A stretch of DNA of 64,000 nt from Pomphorhynchus laevis. Taxonomy: Eukaryota > Acanthocephala > Palaeacanthocephala > Echinorhynchida > Pomphorhynchidae. The notes under the pieces are model-generated. The model was not told the DNA's origin. It made no database searches and saw only the letters and a list, made by a program, of their open reading frames with translations. Positions 22,601-33,221 of this stretch are shown piece by piece; position 1 is the first letter of the stretch, and every line of letters starts with the position of its first letter. Location: NCBI GenBank assembly GCA_012934845.2, contig WNNJ02001288.1:62001-126000 (forward strand), read 5' to 3'. The position numbers and the translations under genes are program-made.

Positions 22601-24976
22601 AATTCAAGGAGTACGAAATTACTCCTTTCAGGTAATTCTTTACTAAAAAGAATAAAATACAATTGTTTACAAATAGTTTAGTCTTTATAAAGCTAAAGAA
22701 TATATATAATACAAAGATAATATACTTTAATTACATAAAAATATATTATTTATTTTTAATAATAAACTCGATACATAGCAAATATGCATTTCTAGAAATT
22801 GATTAAAAATATAAATTTGGTTTATTTGATTGAGATAAACAAAATTAATCAAAATCAATTTTAAAATGTTTAATTGAATTACTGATCACAAAACTACGGC
22901 TCTAAATTTCAGGTCATTTAACTTATCGAGGTACTTTATTAAAAGTATGTGATGCAAGACATTCGATTTGATTGTTATTTATTAAAGTAATTTGAAATAT
23001 TTTCGACTCATTTATCTAGAAGATGGCATTGTATCTTCTACTTAATTTCATTCACTGTTTATTAAAAGTAACCATTTTAATTATTTAATTATTTATTCTT
23101 AATTCATATTTGTATTTTTGTATTTCATACAAAAATACAAATGTGTGAGATTCATACATTTTTTTAATTATATTTTGTATTTCAGACTAAATTTTTTAAA
23201 TTTATGGTTTTGTGTCATTTTTGAATAGTAAATATTTGTTTTATTTTTTAAATTAGATGAAACTCATAAACTCTACTGGACCGCGACGAATGCAAATTTT
23301 ACAGGAAAGTCTACGAAGAGAGGGATTAGGTACAATAAAAATGATTTGATTAAATTTTTGAATTTAACAAGTAACCGCCGATACAAAAAATTAATATAAG
23401 GAATATAATAACGTAAATCATAAAGCATTTTCAAGAGAGAGAGTTATTGTATTTAGAAAAAGGTAATATTTTATTATAATATTATAATAATATTAACAAC
23501 ATATTTATAGCATGTAAAGTATAGCATATGACGCATATCACATTTAATTTATTCATAAACGTCAATTTATTGTTAATATGTTCATCGTTTAAATACATAA
23601 AATAAAGTGAATTAATATATTTAAAGTAAATTAATATTATTTTTTACACAAATTTAAAATTTGTAAATCTTTCATAAATAGTTTCCACATATGGTTATTG
23701 TTTTTAGAAAAAGGTACCTATTTCTAATGTTGTGCGTCTATGTCATAAAAATACATTAATTACATATTTTTTTGTATTTTTTTAATAATAATATTTATAT
23801 TTTTTTATTAATATTATTTTATTACATAAAATAATATTCTTATATATAATATATCATTTTTTCAAAGACAAATTTATTCAAATAACTAAAATTAAAATAG
23901 TCAATATATGTTGTCACTGCTTATTCATCTATGCCTATCAAACGCCGGCATGTTCTTCGCTGAGCGCGGGCCGCTGATGCACATCGATATGCAGCGCGAA
24001 AGCTGTAGTCCGATAGTCTCTCGGAAGCGTGCTATTTCGTGAGCATATATGGTGCTCCTCTTTGCAGCGAGCTTGTCCGCGAGCCGTTGCAAAAACCTCG
24101 AAGCAGACTTTCCCTCACCGCCTATGCAGGAGAGTACGATCGGGGAGAAATTTGCACTCTCGATCAACGAGACGCGCTCTAGGTATTTAAAATCTTATTT
24201 TAAAATCTTAAATTTAACTATAACATTATGTTTTCTTAGTCGATCGACTACTATCCATCAAACAGAAAATAGTAAAATATATAAATCAACACAATAATAT
24301 TAAAAATAAATTTAAAATCATTAGCGGAAAATTTTTATAAATGGATAATAAATAATATACTTTGTATTAGAATAAGATAATAGATAATCAAATTTAATCA
24401 GAGGAAATACGTCCTTAATACGAATTTGGCCTCACTGATATATTGGGTAGAGGAATTAGGGGCCGAAACCTGATAACATAGCAGTTCTACCTGATGACCT
24501 CTAATTCTTATTCTGATACAACGTCTGTTATTTATTTGTCAATTCATAAAAATGACGTTTATTTTAAATTTCAATTTTTTATTTTAACTTGATTTAAATT
24601 ATAGAAAATCTAAAAACAATTATTAATTTTATTATTTAATTATTAAATTTTGATTTAGCATTATTATGTTTTGTTTAGTTTATAATTATATTAAATACGT
24701 AGACTCAGTTAGCTGATTTGATCATACATTCAAGTCGATAGAAATTCGATATTTTGAAGTAATTTTGTGCTTACATTTTTAGTGAATTTATCAGACAAAA
24801 ATTTCAGTCATAAAATATTCTGTCGGTTGAGTGCACTAATTGCAGATATTTCTGTTTTGTGCACTCTCCGTGTCAAATCTCTCGAGTTTGAAGAAGATAT
24901 GTGTGTTCTAATGAGATCTATTGCTAGCGCTGAAGCTATTTCCGATAAAGTAATCAACATTATAAGCATGTATTAA
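16695..24976 (+). CDS. DMAP1: DNMT1-associated protein 1
   Basis: Nine exons: 16695-16766, about 16815-16891, 16941-17145, 17930-18154, 19210-19311, 19364-19519, 19564-19629, 23257-23329 and 24783-24976; phases agree and give 389 residues. The N-terminus MNADVCDILGLSN and the block RPSNVKREVWELLPS match the family. Exon 3 carries WKEINIIGRNDLTFYKWVR. Exon 4 is the SANT/Myb-like domain (residues about 119-193: SAWSKQDILYLLESCRTF, then RSVVDIKDQYYALC). Basic coiled-coil exons follow, and the last two exons match the C-terminal DMAP1 domain. The protein lacks the Pro/Ala-rich tail of the human one (467 residues). DMAP1 is a subunit of TIP60/NuA4 and SRCAP chromatin complexes. Four introns are 44-52 bases; intron 7 (3.6 kb) and intron 8 are filled with elements. 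The exon 2/3 splice is my best fit. Confidence 0.88.
20128..20910 (-). mobile_element. Penelope-like RT fragment joined to repeat end
   Basis: In DMAP1 intron 7, opposite in sense. From 20562 the minus strand reads the central Penelope-like RT: FRQVKGVPMGGNSSPIIADL, LSFIEYEFVHNC, then the catalytic FRYIDDICVFN, and stops being homologous near 20305 (after ISEQIY). There it is fused to the interspersed hairpin-ended repeat (20128-20300). Upstream pieces (20600-20900) repeat part of the same RT sequence (TTTTAAATAATTTTGATTTA occurs at 20538 and 20738). It is a dead, rearranged copy. Confidence 0.7.
20974..21242. mobile_element. Structured 229-bp insertion with 20-bp target duplication
   Basis: The 20-base sequence GTAGTAAATATTTGTTAAAT stands exactly at 20974-20993 and 21223-21242, flanking a GC-richer insert (20994-21222). 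The insert is a set of hairpins: a perfect palindrome TAGCTACCATGGTAGCTA (21012-21029), a GAACAGCATT/AATGCTGTTC pair (about 21093 and 21140), GTAAGC...GCTTAC near 21173, and GATCACCATC-GTC-GATGGTGATC (21194-21216). There is no coding frame of note and no clear A or B box. The long target duplication points to retroposition of a structured RNA, or a SINE-like element. Family unknown. Confidence 0.65.
21440..21800 (+). repeat. Interspersed hairpin-ended repeat, copy
   Basis: A copy of the repeat best seen at 24440-24745. It begins in the TTATTGTGATACAACGTATG part and ends near the marker TACGTAGACTCAATTAGCTG. A GC-richer insertion of about 60 bases (21550-21610) interrupts it. It lies in DMAP1 intron 7. 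Confidence 0.6.
22180..22580 (-). repeat. Interspersed hairpin-ended repeat, copy
   Basis: Minus-strand copy. The terminal hairpin stem TAGAGGTCA/TGACCTCTA (22527-22573) is perfect. The rest of the repeat follows through TCTGATACATCGTCTG to a region with TGAGTCTACGTA near 22190. It lies in DMAP1 intron 7. Confidence 0.55.
23915..24182 (-). mobile_element. R2-like LINE, 3' coding tail
   Basis: A short GC-rich fragment in DMAP1 intron 8. The minus strand reads the extreme C-terminus of the RLE-type LINE: FSPIVLSCIGGEGKSASRFL, then FRETIGLQLSRCISMCISGP and a stop near 23925. It matches the ends of the copies at 52 and 53.3 kb. A strongly 5'-truncated insertion. Confidence 0.65.
24440..24745 (+). 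repeat. Interspersed hairpin-ended repeat, best copy
   Basis: The reference copy for this family. A terminal stem pairs GAATTAGGGGCC (24453-24464) with GACCTCTAATTC (24496-24507), with one mismatch. Then come ACAACGTCTG, TTATTTGTCAATTCATAAAA, TTTATTTTAACTTGATTTAA, ATTTTGATTTAGCATTATTA and the end marker TACGTAGACTCAGTTAGCTG. Other copies lie at 20.1, 21.4, 22.2, 39.9, 61.1 and 63.9 kb. It has no coding capacity and is non-autonomous; one copy is fused to Penelope-like RT sequence, so a link to that group is possible. Lies in DMAP1 intron 8. Confidence 0.65.
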
Positions 24977-25970
24977 ACTTTCTATGTACAATAATAGATA
25001 AATCTTGTGGATCCGTGTCCTACATCATTAATATCATACAAACTTGAGTCACCTACGAAGACACATACTAGCTCTCATGCGCCGGTATGTATTAATTAAT
25101 ATTTGGTGATTTATTGATTAACGAATTAATCAATGCGAATAAGCATTGATTATATAATATTTAATTATATTTTTAAAATGAATAGTAACGAATACGCTAT
25201 TTACAAGATTCATAATCTATTCCTTAAGAATCATTAAATTGAATTGATTCATTGATTATTATTTTTTAGATGTTTACGTCTTTAACAGATTAACAGATTG
25301 GATTATCATTATTAGATTATTATGGATTATTATAATAACATATTAAACTTAATTTTCGTTACATTTGTAGATTTATAAATTTGTCGAGAAACGTTCCCAC
25401 CTTTATTTGTTGAAGATATAAAGGCTAACAGCATTTATTAAAAATGATGTCAACCAGTTACTTTTATTTTCTGTAATTATTATATATAGCTGCAACTGAT
25501 CACATCATGCATCTGCCAAGTCGCGCATTGTTTGATGTTTCGTTACTATCTTAATGATTTAACATCGCAAAAGGCATTGATTAATCAAGTGAAAATAAGT
25601 CTTTATTGATTATTATTTAAAATGATTATTAATATTTAAATAATTATTTATTTTCCATAAATAATTAATTAATATATTAATTATAAATTAATTAATTTAA
25701 TTATTTGATTATTAAATTAATACTCATTTTTATGATCATTCATAAAAATGTATGGTCATAAAAATGATCATTTATTCATTTAACCATTTTTTGATTAAAA
25801 TATCTTTTAGATCTAATCTATTATATCTATTAAATATAATGAAAGCTATTTTATGTTTGTGAGATTAAGAAAAAATACATAAAAGTTATGAGTGAAGTGA
25901 TACAAATAACCTTTCTTGGATGAAACACGTGTTTATCTAAATCTTGCTTCTGTTGATAATTCAAAGCTGC
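24977..25970. other. AT-rich stretch downstream of DMAP1
   Basis: Contains the DMAP1 3' untranslated region, with no canonical AATAAA close to the stop. I see no gene or element in the remainder. Confidence 0.4.
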
Positions 25971-25973
25971 GAC

Positions 25974-26460
25974 TTATATATATTTGGGGCCAATCCATTC
26001 CAATAATTCTCTTGTTTGCTCCTCAACATTTAAATTCGCGTAAGAATCGTCGATGACTATATCACATTGGCTGAACTTGAAACAGGCTGCTTCTACGTGT
26101 GTAATGAGTTGATAGTGAGTGTCTAAACTTTCGATAATATCTATGTAATTAAGATCTACTAGGTTTTGACCAACCTTAAGGTGCACAGAAAGCTTATATG
26201 TAGTGAGGCCAATCCATGCCAATAATCCTCTATTTTGCTTCTCAACATTGCGTGTGTATTAAAATAATGGACGAGTTGCTTCACTTAATGATTCCACTCT
26301 TCTTTTTTAATGGTCATATAGTTTAAACTCCGCATTTACTGATTTCACATCTGTCGATGCATCCATCTGCTTGGCAGTCAATAATTCTAATAATATCTGA
26401 TGTTGCTGTCTAAAGTAACAGGCTTGGAGTACTGCTTTTTCAGTTTTGCACCCTCATCGG
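25974..26460 (-). pseudogene. Spectrin-repeat-like relic
   Basis: Minus-strand sequence reads open for 82 codons (26222-25974) and continues upstream, with stops, to about 26460. Two related blocks, NVEKQNRGLLAWIG and NVEEQTRELLEWIG, are spaced about 65 residues apart, with helical heptad-like sequence between (IIESLDTHYQLITHVEAACF). A repeated Leu-x-x-Trp-Ile motif in long helices resembles spectrin-type repeats of large cytolinkers. No splice sites frame it convincingly. It may be an exon remnant or a processed fragment. The family assignment is tentative. Confidence 0.3.
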
Positions 26461-26476
26461 CAGTTGTGACAACAAA

Positions 26477-27285
26477 ATGAATCGAAACATGTTGTGTATA
26501 TTTTTACTGCGTTTCAACTTTCAAATTCAAACAAATATGAAACAGAACTCAGCTATTTCCAATGTAACATCGACTACTTACAGGCCTATTCAGGCTACTC
26601 TGAAAATTAACAATTTTCCGTTCTTCGCAACGGATTATGATTTAAGTGCTCTCACATCTGAGTACAAAATTCATAATATTCGCCCCATCTTGGGCAAGAA
26701 AGGTCAGGCTATACCAGTAGCATTCTGTTCTACCGCAGTTGACCAGGCGGAAATCCTGGCTAAAAGTAAATGTAACCCCTTTTTTGGGTACAACCTTTCT
26801 TTCAAAATCGTAGACGCTGATGACTTAACATACCCACATTGCAATGGGTGCCACCTTTGGGGGCACTGGTCATCGAACTGCACAAAGTCCCATACGTGTG
26901 GGGTTTGCAACTCTTCTGAAGTCCATGAGGGGAAATGTTCTCTCCCCCTCTATGTTCCAATTGTAGTGGTCAGCACCCGACCTGGTCTAGATGTCCTATC
27001 TTCAAAGATTACAAATTAAGGAATTGTGGGGCACCGGTCAAACCAGCCCACTTCGCCGCTACCAACTTATACAATTCAAACGGTTATGGTATGTCGGACA
27101 CCGATATTATCAAACTTAATGACGCAAGATTACAGATATACAAAGACGAAATTCGAGCCTTAACGAATCATCTGATAGCGAAATTCGAGGAGTCCCGTTC
27201 TCCTCCATCGACGATTCTTACCTCTTCAAAGAGTGCCCCCGTTCTAAGAAGATATCCTCTTCTAAACAAAAGCTGGCTTCCTTGA
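26477..27285 (+). pseudogene. LINE ORF1 (gag-like, zinc knuckles)
   Basis: Two overlapping frames with a frameshift near 26940. The first (from 26477) has a nucleic-acid-binding fold region and then the first knuckle, CNGCHLWGHWSSNC. It continues through CGVCNSSEVHEGKC. The second frame supplies CSNCSGQHPTWSRCP and a helical tail (KDEIRALTNHLIAKFEE). This cysteine pattern is the multi-knuckle array of gag-like LINE ORF1 proteins, which bind element RNA. Inactive because of the frameshift. Confidence 0.65.
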
Positions 27286-27539
27286 AGTTGGCAAAGAAAG
27301 ATGATATCTACTGGGAGTTGTTGGCCTCAAAGGGAGATGAAGACAATGCCGGTGGGCAAGCGTCTTCTCCCGGTAGGGCTGGGAGTGTGAAGGGCAACTT
27401 TCTCTCTCCTAGTTCCTGCTAGGAGATAGGCATCCCATTCCAGCTAACGTAACACAGTGCAAAGTGGTCAAGAGCCTTTTTCACTGAATATCCTTTAGTG
27501 GAATTCGGGAGGTGCTTCCGCCCTTAGCCTTTTATCTGG

Positions 27540-28025
27540 TAGAGATGCGAATGTTATAGTCTTTCAGGAGACGCGGTCTATCCGTCTCCCCCAGGACATT
27601 ACTCGATTTATCCCCAAGCACATTTACACCCACTTCACTCCGTACATAACCCCTCCTCACGCATCTTCATCTCAAGGTCTTTTAACCCTAATTAAATGCT
27701 CCTTAAGATTATCCCTTCTTTTAATTGCAAGAATGGTAAACGTATCAGTATAGCCAATATCTATATTAGGCCAGGGGAAATTCACAAGAACCGTGAGCTC
27801 CTGGACCGTATTTTGGGTAGTTGCTATGACATGTTACTCGGTGACTTCAACGACAGAACTGGTCGTTATATTAATTCTGCAAACCGCAGAGCCAGGATCG
27901 ACTATCGTATTCACAAACCACCTTCCCCCACCTTTCATTGCTCAACAACTAATTGTCTCCTCGACATATTACTGCTTCAAAAGACGTGGTTGTTGAAACC
28001 CATCTGTACTGAGCAGTCGCGCTAA
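27540..28025 (+). pseudogene. LINE endonuclease fragment
   Basis: A broken apurinic-type endonuclease. Recognisable pieces are NVIVFQETRSI (catalytic Glu region), ISIANIYIRPGEIHKNRELL and the catalytic block MLLGDFNDRTGR. Frame changes occur along the way. It is the N-terminal domain of the ORF2 whose RT follows. Confidence 0.6.
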
Positions 28026-28899
28026 CAACAGACCACCTCTCATGACCTATTTCGTTGGCGGATAGAAGAAGATTCGCTGCTTAGAAGGAAGTTTAAATCT
28101 GATCCAATCAGAGTGGCTTTCTTTCAGGCAGCTATCCAACTCTTTCCCAGAATTGGTAATGAGAGTTGGACCGAATTTAATTCCTACCTCTCATCGCAAG
28201 CTACCGCGTTTCTTTCGACGACTTATAAAGGTCGAATATACAATCCCACTCCAACAAATCTCAAGGTACTAGCTAAAATGCTACACCTTCCTAATCTCTC
28301 TGTTTCCGCTAGACAGGTCCTCTCGAATGAATACTGAAGCACTAGATATAGGTTCCAGCTGAGCAGGGATAAGGCGAGCATTGCTCAACTTAACCCTTTT
28401 CAGTCTTCCTTCTGGAAGATTTTCAAGAAGGAGAAGTTTGTTTGTTGAAAGGATAGAGCTTTAGGCTGGATTGGTAGTATATGCCTTAATAATGTTTTGA
28501 AGGAGTTTTTATCCCTACATAATTATGGAGCCACTCAATCACCCCAATCAATCCCGCCTTGGGGTGACTTCAGGAACAGGGACTTATCTGTTACAGATAT
28601 CCTTAACTCCTGGGGTCCACTTCAGGGCATTTCTAAATCCGTCACTCCACTATCTTGGATCTGTCAGCTTTTGACAGCCGATCAAAGAAGAGAAGTGGCC
28701 GTCACAATGCTTTTAGCCTCACCATCCGATGTAGCCGGTATCAATATTAGTCGTAGAATTTTTTACCAAAGCGTAGTCCGGTTTCATATCCTAAAGATCT
28801 GCGTCCCATTTCTATTCAAAACTCCCTCATCTCTATCTACTAAAAAGCGCTTGCGCGTAGAAACTGCGACCATTTAAGTAGGCGTAATTTGATACCACC

Positions 28900-29777
28900 A
28901 AGTTTTTATGGGTTTGTCAAAGGACGCTCGGTTCATTCAGCAATAGTTGAAATGCATCGGTTTTGTAGGGATAGTAGCCATCAACTAGCTGTGGTTATTT
29001 TCCTTGACTTTTTCTGCTGCATTTGAGCGCATTTCCATTCACTTTGTTATCTCCTCTCTCAGGTCCCTCATATTGCCTGCGAGAATTGTTAACAGGGTGG
29101 AGATATTACTGTATACCAAGCGGTTCTACTATGAAGACGACCCTGATGCGCGTCAATTCTACCCTATTACGGGTGTGCCTCAAGGATCCCCACTTTCTCC
29201 TATCTTATATCTTGCTGCCTCCATTGTACTATCCAAGAATTTTAAACATGATCAACATCTAGTGGTATACGTTGATGATACCACGGCCCTGTTCTCTGGA
29301 CGCAGGTGCAAAGATGTCGCCTCGGACATCAGCCGTTTCTTTTTAATATTAACAGACTAGCTGACCCTATCCAATCTTATTTTAAATTCATCCAAATCGC
29401 AGGTAGTTGTCTTTCATGGCACCCCTGCGACAAAGAAAAATTTAAAGAGGCTAGCACTTTCAGCTCTATCTTTCATATTGACTAATCAACCACTCCCTAC
29501 CTTCACAAGTCGAGTTAAATATCTGGGGTTCACTGTTTCGGTGAACTGGTCGGCGAAAGCTGACATGTATAGACTTAAACGTATCCCGAAGAAAGCTAGG
29601 TTGGCCCTGAAACGGGCTCAGCATCTGTCGTTGAATAGGAAAAACTCAAGTGCGCCTCTGGGGTATTTGGCTATCTCGGGATTAGTCTTCTTTTCGAGAG
29701 GACGTCCTCTAGAGCAAAGACTAAGGTTTCTCAAGCTCCTCATCTCGCGATTACCGAGCATAGTCCGCCTCGATTGA
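28900..29777 (+). pseudogene. LINE reverse transcriptase fragment
   Basis: The clearest piece (29004-29360) carries GVPQGSPLSPILYLAASIV and the catalytic box VVYVDDTTALFS. The preceding part (FVKGRSVHSAI) lies in another frame. After a stop near 29360 the thumb region resumes at 29478 with VKYLGFTVSVNWSAKADM. A dead ORF2 of the I/Jockey group. Confidence 0.65.
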
Positions 29778-29880
29778 ACTCTTCGGGAGTGATAGACCCC
29801 GGGTGGTTCAGTCTAACAGCTGCGTGTTGGATTGGCTGGAGGGCTCTGATCCAGCTAGACCTGAGGCCGTGACATCATTA

Positions 29881-30199
29881 TAAAGACTTAATGCTGTTAT
29901 TTGTTGTCTTATCTGAACTGCAGTTGTTTTTTCTAATGTCTATATTCGTATTTTTTTGTGGTTGTTAGTTATTTATTTAAGAAATTCCTTATTATTATTT
30001 TTACTGCATTCAAAAACCTGAACAGTCATTATATGCGAAAAACAATAAAGTGTTCGCCGCGAATAACACTTAACCGCTATCGTTGCAATGAATGCTTGGC
30101 TGTTATCATCAAAACATTATAAAGACGATCTATTGTAATAATATAATTATAAAAAAACAGTTTCGAGATTACTATTCGGCCACTTTCGAGATTTGATTT
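29881..30199. other. Short AT-rich spacer between two LINE relics
   Basis: Probably includes the 3' end of the I/Jockey-type LINE, whose tail I cannot define. No other feature seen. Confidence 0.35.
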
Positions 30200-31025
30200 A
30201 TCTACCAAAATTGAGGTCTACCTCGAGGTCTACCTCGAGGTCTACCTCGAGGTCTATAATCATTTCGGTCATAAAACAAAGCTCATGATTATAGGTTAAG
30301 ATATGAGCGAATATTGCGTGGTAAACCGAAAGATTCGAACGAAGACTCAACTCCCGCTTCACCACGACAGACCTGTACGAAGAATATATTGCTGCATTAG
30401 CTGCACCAATCCGCTTCTCAATTTCCCTGATGTTCCTGCCGTCTCTCGAGAACAATACTCCAATATACTTAAAGTCCCCCATATCAGAAAGAACCTCTTC
30501 CTTAATCTGGATTGGCATTGGTACCTGAATCCGAATCGAACACATAGAGACAGTAATGGAGGTACTAACCAACATCCACTGTTGCATAGAATTACATCGT
30601 AAATCGATCTAGTAGTATTGTAAGTCCTCAGGACAAGAATTCAACAAAACAACATCATCTGCAAAAAGCAGAGATAGTATTCTGATGGAACTGAACTGAA
30701 GACCGGCACATGGCAGAGCAGTTCGTCTCGAAATTTTGTCTATGTAAACAAGGAACAAAAGTGTAAACAAAGGACAACCCTGACGTAGCCTAACGCATAC
30801 TGTAAATGATTCGGACTTCCTACCTAGAACGCGAACACAACTCATACTTTGTTCATACAGAGAAGCTACAGGTACCCGAAGATAGTGTGGCACTCCATAC
30901 TCCCTTAGTATCTCCTACAACATATATCGCGGAACTCGGTCGAACGCCTTCTCCAAATTTACAAAGCACATGTAGACCTGGGCCGCTCCACGAAAAGACT
31001 AATTGGCAATATGTGCCAGTTTAAT
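30200..31025 (-). mobile_element. RTE-clade (Rex3-like) LINE fragment
   Basis: A 5'-truncated minus-strand RT. It reads VYMCFVNLEKAFDRVPR (about 31000-30950), then SLYEQSMSCVRVLGRKSESF, VRLRQGCPLFTLLFLVYIDK, the catalytic LLFADDVVLL, and after a frame break FKYIGVLFSRDGRNIREIEK and RSVVVKRELS. These strings are characteristic of Rex3-type RTE elements. There are at least two frame breaks. It ends in 12-base tandem repeats at 30213-30255, as RTE elements usually do. Confidence 0.75.
30213..30255 (-). repeat. 12-bp tandem repeat at RTE 3' end
   Basis: GAGGTCTACCTC is repeated about 3.6 times without change, just after the last recognisable RTE coding sequence. Short 3' tandem repeats instead of poly(A) are a hallmark of RTE elements; the unit is itself a partial palindrome. 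Confidence 0.7.
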
Positions 31026-32073
31026 ACTTAATCGACCGGCGCATAACGGCCCTAAATGCCAGTCGATTAGCAAACAGTAAAAACAAAATATACCCCTATT
31101 TATAGCAGCGACTACGAAAGAAATATAATATGTCACAGTATTCTGTAACGTCGATGACCAGTTATTGAAAGTTTTAGCTGCTAGTTCGAATTGTTTTCAC
31201 GCATTGGATTAGATTGGTTGGCGATTTAATTGGAAATGTCGCTCTTGGATATCTTGCTCTTATTTATAGAAGATACAACATATCGTTAATAGGTACACGC
31301 TGTCTTATACTATCTTGGTTAATTTAAAACAAAGAAAGAAACTCATATTATTGATGGGAACAAAAATCTTTTTCAAACCTTTATCTCATGCTGTCTATAA
31401 TAAAAATATCAATGTCTATAATGCAGGCATTTTATCGTCGGTGAGTTTAAATGAACTCATTGAATTTATAAATGAATTAATTAACGAACAAATAATAAAA
31501 ACATAGCCTTTAAGTTACTTTTAACTGTTAAAATGAAGTTATTTCGTTTTAATTATTTTAAATCCATTTATTATCATTTATAACAAGATTATACAACAAT
31601 ATATTATTTATATTTTCAAACATTTTATTATATTCATATTATTTGATGATTCTGTAATTATAATATTAAGTTCCCAATTAATTATTTATTAAAATTTTTA
31701 TATTTTATTCTATGGTAAAACACCATAAAAATATGGGTTTGGTCACTAAATCGTGGATAGGAACGAGCAGCTCAGATTAAAGTTAACTTTATTGTATTAT
31801 TTGGTCGGTTTATGTATTGATTTTAATCATTATTTAGAAAATCATCATGTTTATTCCTACCGTCAAAATTATTGTTAAGACTTAATGTATATATAAATGA
31901 TTGACGAAATGATGGCAATCAAATAAAAATATCGACAATTATACAACTTACATAATTCATAAATATGTGTATTCTAATTAGAATTTAATTTACTATTTAA
32001 AAATTGTAATTTCAAAATGCTCCATGATATCTGATATATTGAAAATTAAAATCAAAAGTCAATAAAAGTATAT
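31026..32073. other. Unassigned stretch
   Basis: A + strand frame is open at 31315-31506 (contains GTKIFFKPLSHAVYNKNINV) but has no supporting splice sites or family match. The remainder is AT-rich with nothing recognised. Confidence 0.35.
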
Positions 32074-32349
32074 TTAATCGGTGTTTTTGATTTTCATATC
32101 AGTATTAACTCGACTTTTCGATTTATTAAGATCTATTTCAATTATTCTAAGCTTTTCTTCCATAGCTGACAATTTACAACACGTGCTTTTTGCTTGCTTC
32201 AGTAATGAAAAAGTGTCTGCAACGCAGGCATTATCGATCAATTCACCCAAATTTTCGTTTAATTCTTTCTGCTCAAATTGACTGTCGGAATTGACATCAC
32301 TTTCAAAGATTTCTAAAAGTGATCTTAGCATCAATATTAATAAAAACAT
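32074..32349 (-). CDS. Candidate small protein, 91 residues
   Basis: An intact ORF with an ATG and a TATA box 62 bases upstream. The N-terminus is hydrophobic (MFLLILMLRSLLEIF), possibly a short signal or anchor. The rest is acidic and helical with a likely coiled coil (SAMEEKLRIIEIDLNKSKSR). There are three cysteines. It resembles coding sequence in composition, but I recognise no family. It could instead be a single exon of a longer gene, as an AG acceptor-like site (GATGCTAAG) lies just inside the ORF. Confidence 0.4.
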   Translation of the reverse strand: MFLLILMLRSLLEIFESDVNSDSQFEQKELNENLGELIDNACVADTFSLLKQAKSTCCKLSAMEEKLRIIEIDLNKSKSRVNTDMKIKNTD

Positions 32350-32410
32350 AAGTTGTATATTAATGACAAATAACGAAAATAATTTTAATGATAAAGAAAA
32401 ATGAGACCCT

Positions 32411-32418
32411 TTTATATA
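32411..32418 (-). promoter_or_regulatory. TATA box candidate
   Basis: The minus strand reads CTATATAAAAGGG, a near-ideal TATA element, 62 bases upstream of the 91-residue ORF. A start about 30 bases downstream would give a leader of roughly 30 bases. In DNA this AT-rich, TATA strings arise by chance, but the GGG context is less common. Confidence 0.4.
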
Positions 32419-32486
32419 GACTTCACTGCAGGATGCTTCAATATTTCCTCATGCCACCAATGATTTTCCTTCTTTCAATATAAATC

Positions 32487-32630
32487 ATGGTTGATTCAAC
32501 TATCAAAATAATCGGATTCAATCAGTTTGATATGGAACATTATTTTTCCAAATTATCTACTAGCGACCGCTTAGATTTAAGTGAAAAGTATAGAAAACTT
32601 AAAGAACCCAACAATATATATGAAGAATAA
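32487..32630 (+). CDS. Candidate small ORF, 47 residues
   Basis: Starts with ATG GTT and reads MVDSTIKIIGFNQFDMEHYF and onward to a TAA. It has varied, protein-like composition (KLSTSDRLDLSEKYRKLKEP). It is divergent from the TATA-linked ORF on the other strand, about 140 bases away. Too short to assign; it may be a first exon or chance. Confidence 0.25.
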   Translation: MVDSTIKIIGFNQFDMEHYFSKLSTSDRLDLSEKYRKLKEPNNIYEE

Positions 32631-32935
32631 ATAAAATATTTTAAGAGTATATGAGATATCAATATTGAATGATGATTCCTAAACTATTTTTTATAAAAGT
32701 GGAGTAAATCAGAATTAATTTAGAACAATGTTCGAAATCTTTACAATACCCTCATTCTTGCTATCAATAGAAGTTTATACTTTCGATGGTCAGACTTTTT
32801 ATATCGGCGATTATTCGAAAAATATTAAATTTTATGTAAAGTATGCCCACTTCATTATAAATTAAATTTGAATGCGGAATGCGACGGTGTGATAACATTT
32901 AAATTAGAAGAACGATGGCAAAAACCATCGCAGAA

Positions 32936-33090
32936 TTTATTTAGTTGAATATTTCGATGCCTAACTGGCATCATCTTCAGCAAATTGTTAGAATTTATTA
33001 TAAGGAAGTTAAAATTGTCTTGATTATAATAAATTCTTACAATTGATGAAGATGATGCCAGCTAGGCATCGAAATATTCAATTAAATAAA
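32936..33090. repeat. Palindrome with hammerhead-like hairpins
   Basis: Arms of about 67 bases (32936-33002 and 33023-33090) are inverted copies. Each contains a TGAAGAT, GATGCC-loop-GGCATC, GAAAT arrangement; the left arm (minus strand) has a full CTGAAGA. It has the same architecture as the palindrome at 12.2 kb but an unrelated sequence, so it represents a different family with the same end structure. Confidence 0.6.
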
Positions 33091-33129
33091 TACCACTTCA
33101 TTATATTTAGAATTTTGGAGCAGGATCCA

Positions 33130-33131
<2 letters not shown>

Positions 33132-33218
<87 letters not shown>
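33132..33218. repeat. (AT)n microsatellite
   Basis: About 43 uninterrupted AT dinucleotides. The frames read through it in both directions encode only alternating Tyr-Ile and are not genes. Confidence 0.95.

Positions 33219-33221
<3 letters not shown>

Larger units (their letters stand above)
26477..29880 (+). mobile_element. I/Jockey-type LINE, decayed full-length copy
   Basis: A two-ORF LINE with many frameshifts and stops. The order is gag-like ORF1 with zinc knuckles (26477-27285), an APE endonuclease (about 27540-28020), connector (28100-28880), RT (28900-29400) and thumb/C-terminus (29478-29790). Nearly the whole element is present, so it inserted as a long copy and decayed later. Codon use is much less AT-rich than the flanks. 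A knuckled ORF1 of this kind is typical of the I and Jockey groups; the exact clade needs a tree. Confidence 0.7.

Noticed and set aside
24453-24507. A permuted (type II) hammerhead with GAAAC upstream and CTGATGA downstream inside the repeat
   Set aside because: The outer stem includes bases of the CTGATGA string, helices I and III cannot be formed convincingly, and sister copies lack GAAA. A plain terminal hairpin explains the conservation better.
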